Source: an uncultured Prevotella sp. (GTDB lineage Bacteria; Bacteroidota; Bacteroidia; Bacteroidales; Bacteroidaceae). Taken from it: a stretch of 55,944 bases of DNA. The position numbers were made by a program, and so were the translations under genes. Below, piece by piece: positions 50,418 to 55,944 of this stretch. Under the pieces are notes generated by a model. The model was not told the DNA's origin, searched no databases, and was given only the letters and a program-made list of their open reading frames with translations. Position 1 is the stretch's first letter. Each line of letters starts with the position of its first letter. The DNA lies in assembly GCA_946415755.1 (NCBI GenBank), contig CAMKTS010000020.1, forward strand, positions 1 to 55,944, written 5' to 3'.

Positions 50418-50846
50418 TAGCAAAACAATGAAAAAAAGTAGCATATCCTGCACTTGGTGTTGATTATCAGCACATTATGAAGATTTTCCTACACTGAATC
50501 CCACACTGAATCCTACACTGAATCCTACACTGAACCAAAATGATATCCATTCTTCGTCGTTACACGCGTTTTAAAATTTATTAACTAAAGTACCAGATTT
50601 TGTCCAACGACTTGGTACTGTCAGTACCAGCACCTTGGACTGTCAGTACCAGCAACATGTACTCCCTGTCCGGACTGCATGTACCAAGTTAGGGATGCGG
50701 TTTGTGGAATTAAGTGTATAGTTTAGTGTGTCTGTATAATGCCTGGCAGTGTAGGATTCAGTGCAGGATTCAGTGTAGGATTCAGTGTAGGAAAATCCGC
50801 ATAACCTATTGAGTATCAGTATTCAGTGTAGGATATGCTACTTTCC
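50418..50846 (-). repeat. Non-coding palindromic repeat element, copy B (inverted)
   Basis: This is the reverse complement of copy A (14768-15250), about 0.43 kb, differing by substitutions and by the number of internal tandem units. Shared landmarks are GCATATCCTGCAC/GTAGGATATGC ends, TCCTACACTGAA 12-mers, GTACTGTCAGTACCA palindromes, GTCCGGAC and the AT-rich TTTATTAACTAAAGT. Similarity continues past the inner end for about 20 bp (TAGCAAAACAATG). It lies between the end of the 15-gene run and the convergent Rid-like gene. Confidence 0.87.
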
Positions 50847-50906
50847 AATGACACACAGACAGAGTCCCCGTGTGCATGTACAACAGCCCCCTGTAGCGTC
50901 CATAAC

Positions 50907-52037
50907 TTAGTATGCTGGCAGGGTGCTGTTGTTGAATTTCTTGACGGCTATGCATTCCATTTCGACCAGCCAGCCGGAACGGCAGACGGGGGCATTGACG
51001 ATGATGCATGGCTTGTCGGGAAAACGCTCGTCGTAGAGGCGGCGCACCACGTCGTAGTCGGCTATGTCGCGCAGATAGACAATCATCAAGCCTACCTCGT
51101 CGTAGGTGCAGTCGGCCTCGGAAAGGAGGGCCGCTATGTTCTCCCACATGCGACGGGTCTGCTTTATGATATCTTTCGGATGTTCTATCTGTCCCTTGTT
51201 GTTGATGCTGGCGGTACCGGAGATGATGACGTGGCGGCGGTCCTGATAGTCGATATAAGTGCCGCGCTCGAAGCTCACCCCATAGTCGCTGGTGCGGTTC
51301 AGGTGGGTAGGGGCGTAGAGGTAGTGTATCTGCTCAGGCTTGATGCCTGCGATGGCGTAGTTGTCCATCTGTGTCATCACACCGGCTTCCAGTCCCTTGC
51401 CGCCAATGCCTGTTGAGGCGATATAGTGGGTGTCTTCGGTCAGTCCCTGAGTGAAGAATATCTTGTTGCGGGCAGCCACTACACCGCCGTAGTTGACATC
51501 GACATCGTTGACGAAGAGCCATGTGCGGATGCAGTTGCCGGCCAACGTACAGTCCTCCTGTGCCAGCTGCATGATATACTCGTTAAAGAGCAGGCGCGTC
51601 TGGTATTCGGAGTTCTGTGCCGTATTGTGGGCACTACCGTTCCACAGGTGGCGCAACCCTCCGTGACAGGCCTCATAGAGTCCGCTGGGCAACTGCCGTG
51701 TGGTGACGTGGGTCTGCATATACACCCACAGGCCAATCTTCGAACCGTCGAGTGGCGGTTGACCGACGATGCTCTTGGCACAGTCGCTGGTATCGGCAAG
51801 CAGTACCTCGTCGGCCTGATTGGCCACATCACTCAGGAAGTAGCGCTTGAAGACGGCGGTGGCACCCTTCAGATGCTCGCTCTTCAGCTGTTCGTAGCTG
51901 TCGAGCACAGCGTCCAGCTGTTGCTGAAAGCTGCGCCCTGCTGCATGGGCATGTATCATCACGTGGTACTCTTTGACCTCTCCGCTGCTCTCAAAGCAGA
52001 ACACCTCGGCACGGGCGTTGTTCAGTTCATAGTTCAT
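50907..52037 (-). CDS. Rid-family (chorismatase-like two-domain) protein
   Basis: A 376-residue soluble protein. The C-terminal ~120 residues are a Rid/YjgF domain: KQTRRMWENIAALLSEADCTYDEV in two parts, then MIVYLRDIADYDVVRRLYDERF and WLVEMECIAVKK. The Arg that ordinary RidA uses against imines is not at its usual place (PCIIVNAPV). With a ~230-residue N-terminal domain, the layout resembles FkbO/XanB2-type chorismatases rather than single-domain RidA, but this is by architecture only. The ATG at 52037 is the middle of three ATGs spaced 7 nt apart; the other two run into stops within a few codons. It follows the MFS gene on the same strand. Confidence 0.68.
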   Translation of the reverse strand: MNYELNNARAEVFCFESSGEVKEYHVMIHAHAAGRSFQQQLDAVLDSYEQLKSEHLKGATAVFKRYFLSDVANQADEVLLADTSDCAKSIVGQPPLDGSKIGLWVYMQTHVTTRQLPSGLYEACHGGLRHLWNGSAHNTAQNSEYQTRLLFNEYIMQLAQEDCTLAGNCIRTWLFVNDVDVNYGGVVAARNKIFFTQGLTEDTHYIASTGIGGKGLEAGVMTQMDNYAIAGIKPEQIHYLYAPTHLNRTSDYGVSFERGTYIDYQDRRHVIISGTASINNKGQIEHPKDIIKQTRRMWENIAALLSEADCTYDEVGLMIVYLRDIADYDVVRRLYDERFPDKPCIIVNAPVCRSGWLVEMECIAVKKFNNSTLPAY

Positions 52038-52044
52038 AGTTCAT
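52024..52044 (-). repeat. Heptamer array over the Rid-like gene start
   Basis: Three AGTTCAT units (minus strand ATGAACT) put an ATG in each of the three frames. Only the middle one (52035-52037) opens into the protein. Confidence 0.82.
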
Positions 52045-52062
52045 AGTTGGCTGCGCATAGCC

Positions 52063-52080
52063 ATTTCTCATTCCTCATTT
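52063..52080 (-). repeat. Short heptamer run at the end of the MFS gene
   Basis: ATTTCTC, ATTCCTC, ATTT with a 7-nt period overlap the stop of the transporter gene and precede the Rid-like gene by ~25 nt. Confidence 0.6.
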
Positions 52081-53694
52081 AATATTGGGTTCTTCCAGTC
52101 CGATGCCCTTCTTCTTGTCGACTGCTTTCAGCACGAAGCCGAGGATCAGGGCTGCCACACCCAGACAGGCCAGCATGACCAGCGGGGCGGTATAGTCGAA
52201 CTTGGTGGGGTCAGTAACACCGGGGTTGGTGGCATCGAGCACCTTGCCAATGAGCAGGGGGAACAGCCACAGGCCGATGTTCTGAATCCAGAAGATGAGG
52301 GCATAGGCCGAGCCGATGACTTTGGCATCCACCAGCTTGGGAACGGAGGGCCACAGCGAAGCCGGAACCAGTGAGAAAGAGGAACCTAAGACGAGGATGG
52401 TGACGTAGGCAATGACGATGCCGCCTACGGTAGAACCCTTGAACATCGGCAGGATGAAGGCAAACGTCAGGTGGCAGGCAATGAGCAGCAGCGAGCCGAG
52501 AATCAGCATCGAGGCAGCCTTGCCCTTATGGTCGACATACGAGCCGAGAATCGGCGTGATGAGCACGGCCAATAGGGGGAACACGGCAAAGATGGACTCT
52601 GCCGACTGGCGCATGTAGCCCATATAACAATAGGTGACGAGGGCAATGATGCTGATGGCCAGCAGGGTGAACTTGCTAGAACTCTTTTTCTGGAAATTGG
52701 AGGCGAAACCGGCAGCGGCCACTACGAGCATGATGACGTACTGAATGATGGTGACATCGGGCTGTGCCCAGAACGAGTCGCTGGCAGGCTCCGTCAGCGT
52801 GAGGTTGCACTGTAGCATGTTGACGGCATACTTCTGGAAGGGGAAGATGGCCGAGTAGTAGAGCACGCAGAGCAGGGCGACAAGCCAGAAACCGCTGTCG
52901 CTGAGTATCTTGCCGATGTCCGACACCTTGAAGGGGTCATCTTTCTCCTCGGCCTCGCCGGTCTGTGTGTCGAGCTTCTGATCCATGAAGAAATAGACGA
53001 TGGTCATTATCAGGGCGATACACATCAGTACCACACCGAAGGCCACCGAACGGCTCACGCTGACCTCGCCGCCCAGCTTGGCGAAGAACGGCGAGAAGAT
53101 CATACAAGTGGCAACGCCCAGACGGGCCAGTGCCATCTCAGAACCCATAGCCAGGGCCATCTCACGTCCCTTGAACCATTTCACGATACCGCGTGAAACG
53201 GTGATACCCGCCATCTCACAGCCACAGCCGAAAATCATAAAGCCGCAGGCGGCAAACTTGGCCGAGGCGGGCATGCCCTCGTAGAAGGGAGAGACTCCCA
53301 GCTCGTCGAACACGGGGATATAGTTCAGGTTGTTCGTAAACCAGACCTCAAGCGAACTGCCCATAAAGGCCTCGCTCACGGCATACCACTTGATGACGGC
53401 ACCCACGAGCATCACGGCAGCCGACAGCACGGCGGTGAAGCGAACACCCATCTTGTCGAGGATGATACCGGCGAAGATGAGGAAGAATACGAATACGTTG
53501 AGGAATACCTCAGAACCCTGCATGGTGCCGAAGGCCGTAGAATCCCAGCCGCGCGTCTCCTGCATCAGGTCCTTGATAGGGGAGAGGATATCCATGAAGA
53601 TGTAGCTGCAGAACATGGCCAGGGCCAAAAGCAGCAGGGCCGTCCAGCGCATGGCCGCTGAATCTCTCAAAGTCTTTTGAATTGCTTGTGTCAT
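52075..53694 (-). CDS. Major facilitator superfamily transporter
   Basis: A 539-residue inner-membrane protein with about 12 helices. Supporting stretches are the loop GIILDKMGVRFTAVL (the motif-A region between helices 2 and 3) and a long central loop after residue ~235 (DQKLDTQTGEAEEKDDPF). The substrate is not clear; small organic anions are possible. It is co-directional with the Rid-like gene 38 nt downstream, suggesting a joint metabolic role. The ATG at 53694 follows a consensus -7 element on the minus strand. Confidence 0.8.
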   Translation of the reverse strand: MTQAIQKTLRDSAAMRWTALLLLALAMFCSYIFMDILSPIKDLMQETRGWDSTAFGTMQGSEVFLNVFVFFLIFAGIILDKMGVRFTAVLSAAVMLVGAVIKWYAVSEAFMGSSLEVWFTNNLNYIPVFDELGVSPFYEGMPASAKFAACGFMIFGCGCEMAGITVSRGIVKWFKGREMALAMGSEMALARLGVATCMIFSPFFAKLGGEVSVSRSVAFGVVLMCIALIMTIVYFFMDQKLDTQTGEAEEKDDPFKVSDIGKILSDSGFWLVALLCVLYYSAIFPFQKYAVNMLQCNLTLTEPASDSFWAQPDVTIIQYVIMLVVAAAGFASNFQKKSSSKFTLLAISIIALVTYCYMGYMRQSAESIFAVFPLLAVLITPILGSYVDHKGKAASMLILGSLLLIACHLTFAFILPMFKGSTVGGIVIAYVTILVLGSSFSLVPASLWPSVPKLVDAKVIGSAYALIFWIQNIGLWLFPLLIGKVLDATNPGVTDPTKFDYTAPLVMLACLGVAALILGFVLKAVDKKKGIGLEEPNIK

Positions 53695-53741
53695 TGCTTT
53701 GTTCTTATTTTTGTTTTTTTTGATTTTTCAGTTTCAGCGTG

Positions 53742-53749
53742 CAAAGGTA
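53742..53749 (-). promoter_or_regulatory. Likely -7 element for the MFS transporter gene
   Basis: The minus strand reads TACCTTTG, an exact consensus match 47 nt before the ATG. The -33 box is unclear. Confidence 0.55.
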
Positions 53750-53800
53750 ACAAATTAGCGGGAGATAAGAAAGGGAAAGAAGAAAAAATCGAGCAAGAAT

Positions 53801-53831
53801 TTTGTCATTTTAAAAATAAATGTTAACTTTG
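53801..53831 (+). promoter_or_regulatory. Promoter of the cobalamin-riboswitch transcript
   Basis: TTTG (53801-53804), a 19-nt spacer and TAACTTTG (53824-53831) form a full Bacteroidetes promoter. Transcription would begin near 53838, at the first bases of the riboswitch. Confidence 0.85.
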
Positions 53832-53837
53832 CAGCGC

Positions 53838-53990
53838 ATTTGGTAAGGGAACGAGGTGGAAATCCTCGGCTGTCCCGCAGCTGTAAGCAGTCATTTAGCG
53901 GTACCGGGCATAATGTCACTGATATTGTTGGGAAGACGTCCGGCAGCCAGGCTGCAAGCCAGAAAACCTGCCATCATGCATCAATCAGTG
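53838..53990 (+). ncRNA. Cobalamin (B12) riboswitch
   Basis: The RNA shows the classical order: TGGTAAGGGAACGAGGTG, ATCCTCGGCTGTCCCGCAG, CTGTAAGCAGTC, GGGAAGACG and the B12 box GCAAGCCAGAAAACCTGCC (53954-53972). These are the conserved core elements of the cobalamin aptamer. Bound adenosyl- or methylcobalamin normally represses the downstream uptake gene. The ~110 nt between the aptamer and the ATG at 54099 would contain the expression platform. Confidence 0.94.
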
Positions 53991-54091
53991 CCTGCGGAAC
54001 TCTGGGGTTAGGCCGAAGGCACGACTACGTGTATTATTATATAAGTCGGGAGGCTTATGTCGTGAGACAGCGTGTCTCCCAAATTTTTTGA

Positions 54092-54108
54092 ATGAGAAAT
54101 GAGAAATG
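54092..54108 (+). repeat. ATGAGAA heptamers over the receptor start
   Basis: ATGAGAA, ATGAGAA, ATG: three ATGs spaced 7 nt, one per frame. Only the middle one (54099) leads into the TonB-dependent receptor. Confidence 0.85.
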
Positions 54109-55944
54109 CGATATTGGGAATGATGGCCGTTGGTCTCTCGTTTGCTTCTGCACAGACACCACAGCGTAGCCGCTTCGACAGCATCCAGCATGTGGATGAG
54201 GTGGTGGTGACATCGCGCTATAACCATAAGGAGGTGATTCCCTCGCAGACGCTGACAGGCGAACAGCTGGAAAAGCTCAGCGCACACTCTGTCGCCGATG
54301 CCCTGCGTTACTTCTCTGGTCTGCAACTGAAGGACTATGGCGGAGTGGGGGGCATCAAGACGGTGAACATACGGTCGATGGGTACCAATCACCTAGGCAT
54401 CAGCTACGACGGCATAGAACTGGGTAACGCACAGAACGGACAGATTGACCTGGGACAGTTCTCTTTAGACAATATCGAGGAGATTACGCTGTTCAACGGA
54501 CAGAAGAGTGCCATCCTGCAGCCTGCCAGCGACTTCGGACACGCCGGAGCCGTCTATATCCGTACACGAGCCCCACGGTTCGAAGGCAACAAATGCTATA
54601 ACCTGACCTTCAAGACCAGGTACGGATCAAGCGACATGTTCCGCTTCTCGGCACTCTGGGAGCAGCGGCTGACGGCAAGGATCAGCTCGTCGCTGTCGGC
54701 AGAGGTGCTGACGGCCAGCGGCAAATACAAGTTCCGCTATCTCAGAAAAAAGCAAGACGGCACCACGGCCTATGACACCACGGCCACACGCCAGAACGGC
54801 GACATCTGGGCGGTGCGCGCAGAGGGCAACCTGCACGGTATGCTTAACGACGGATTCTGGAAACTGAAGTTCTACACCTACCATTCTGAGCGAGGCATTC
54901 CGGGGGCTATCGTCAACAACGTGTGGCGGCGTGGAGAACGCCAGTGGGACCACAACTACTTTGCGCAGGGGCGCTACCAGAAAAGCGTGGGCGAGCGGTT
55001 CACTACGCAGATAGTGGCAAAATATGCGTGGTATCACACCCGCTACGTGAACCGAGACATCACCCAGCTGCAGGTCGACAATACCTACAAGCAGCGGGAA
55101 CTGTACCTGTCGACATCCAACGTACTGAACATACTCCCCGTATGGAGTGCCTCGCTGAGCTACGACTTCAAGTGGAATAGGCTGGATGCCGACATGCGCC
55201 AGTTTGTAGAACCGCAACGCTATGCCAACTATGTGGCACTCGCATCAGCGCTCTCGCTGAAGCGGCTGAAGATGCAGGCAAGCCTGCTGGCTACGGCCGT
55301 GAAAGACCATACCCGCAAGGCAGCATCGCCCAAGGCGACAGTGGCTTACACGCCTGCCGTCTTCGTCAACGTCTATCCCTTTGCCTCGCAACAACTGAGC
55401 ATCCGCGCATACGCTAAGAAGAGCTTCCGCATGCCCACATTCAACGACCTCTACTATACCGAGATAGGCAATGCCAGCCTGAAGCCGGAGTCGGCGTTGC
55501 AGTATAATGCCGGACTGAGCTTTGACAAACAATGGGAGAGAGGCTGGCTGCGCTATTTCCACGTGCAGGCTGATGCCTACTATAACTCGGTACACGACAA
55601 GATAGTAGCTTATCCAAAAGGACAGCAGTTCCGCTGGACGATGCTGAACCTGGGCAAAGTGCATATCAAGGGAATAGACGTGGAGACGGAACTGACGCTG
55701 GTACCCGTCAAGGGACTGCTCGTAACAGGCCGGTTGCAGTACACCTGGCAGGATGCACGCGACGTGACCGACCCGCGCGACTCGTACTACCGCCATCAGA
55801 TACCTTATATCCCTTGGCATAGTGGCTCGGCCATCCTCAACATCCAGTATAAGGGCTGGGATCTGAACTACTCGTTCATCTATGCCGGTGAGCGCTACAA
55901 CCAGCAGGAGAACATCAAGTACAACTACATGCAGCCGTGGTACA
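54099..55944 (+). CDS. TonB-dependent outer-membrane receptor (BtuB-like), partial
   Basis: The ATG at 54099 gives MRNAILGMMAVGLSFASAQ, a good signal peptide, and the frame stays open to the window's end (615 residues seen). The plug domain begins HVDEVVVTSRYNHKEVIP and includes GLQLKDYGGVGGIKTVNIRSMG and the DNIEEITLFNGQ segment. Long amphipathic barrel strands follow. The position behind a cobalamin riboswitch marks it as an importer of corrinoids across the outer membrane, powered by TonB. The rest of the operon lies beyond the window. Confidence 0.87.
   Translation, partial: MRNAILGMMAVGLSFASAQTPQRSRFDSIQHVDEVVVTSRYNHKEVIPSQTLTGEQLEKLSAHSVADALRYFSGLQLKDYGGVGGIKTVNIRSMGTNHLGISYDGIELGNAQNGQIDLGQFSLDNIEEITLFNGQKSAILQPASDFGHAGAVYIRTRAPRFEGNKCYNLTFKTRYGSSDMFRFSALWEQRLTARISSSLSAEVLTASGKYKFRYLRKKQDGTTAYDTTATRQNGDIWAVRAEGNLHGMLNDGFWKLKFYTYHSERGIPGAIVNNVWRRGERQWDHNYFAQGRYQKSVGERFTTQIVAKYAWYHTRYVNRDITQLQVDNTYKQRELYLSTSNVLNILPVWSASLSYDFKWNRLDADMRQFVEPQRYANYVALASALSLKRLKMQASLLATAVKDHTRKAASPKATVAYTPAVFVNVYPFASQQLSIRAYAKKSFRMPTFNDLYYTEIGNASLKPESALQYNAGLSFDKQWERGWLRYFHVQADAYYNSVHDKIVAYPKGQQFRWTMLNLGKVHIKGIDVETELTLVPVKGLLVTGRLQYTWQDARDVTDPRDSYYRHQIPYIPWHSGSAILNIQYKGWDLNYSFIYAGERYNQQENIKYNYMQPWY

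Noticed and set aside
54627..55820. Two minus-strand open frames opposite the TonB-dependent receptor
   Set aside because: The plus strand encodes an uninterrupted receptor with signal peptide and plug motifs behind a riboswitch; the minus frames show no family features.

Overview
The window reads as a chromosomal piece of a Bacteroidales bacterium, most likely Prevotellaceae. The reasons are the Bacteroidetes promoter consensus (TTTG or TTG, 19-20 nt, then TAnnTTTG) seen before several genes, a type B type-IX-secretion (T9SS) C-terminal domain, many lipoproteins with acidic residues just after the lipobox cysteine, a TonB-dependent receptor behind a cobalamin riboswitch, and weak Shine-Dalgarno sequences. 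No tRNA, rRNA, CRISPR array, integrase or transposase was seen.

Layout. 1-1972: end of the respiratory complex I operon (nuoM end, nuoN) and its terminator. 1972-6595, minus strand: a T9SS type B domain protein, uvrA and a membrane acyltransferase, apparently one transcript. 6696-12883, plus strand: a LysM/periplasmic-binding-like protein, an outer-membrane beta-barrel, a peptide transporter, an NhaC antiporter and a secreted endonuclease/phosphatase-fold protein, tightly spaced. 13006-14695: a cupin lipoprotein and a membrane-anchored AraC-type regulator.

14768-50846 is the unusual part: about 35 kb bounded by two inverted copies of a non-coding, internally palindromic 0.43-0.48 kb element. 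Inside are an alpha/beta-hydrolase lipoprotein, a divergent pair (a lipoprotein with a RelA/SpoT-like signature plus a coupled 58-residue protein), and then a same-strand run of 15 genes (18451-50388). The run opens with six tandem MACPF (perforin-like) lipoproteins, followed by four large secreted proteins (595, 909, 1741 and 2760 residues) with GLUG repeats, cysteine knuckles and InlB-like repeats. It ends with two lipoproteins, a 46-residue peptide, a membrane protein and a HAD-phosphatase lipoprotein. The promoters of the hydrolase gene and of the MACPF run share a 48-nt upstream sequence holding two direct repeats 21 nt apart, placed identically relative to the promoter, so the two units are probably co-regulated. 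The AraC-type regulator next door is a candidate regulator. My working reading is a surface pore-forming and adhesin system, for competition or host/glycan interaction.

50907-53694, minus strand: a Rid/chorismatase-like protein and an MFS transporter. 53801 to the end: a promoter, a cobalamin riboswitch and a TonB-dependent receptor that runs off the window.

A recurring feature is short tandem arrays with a 7-nt period (CTCATTn, TAAACTC, ATGAGAA and similar) at gene junctions, inside signal-peptide codons and over start codons.
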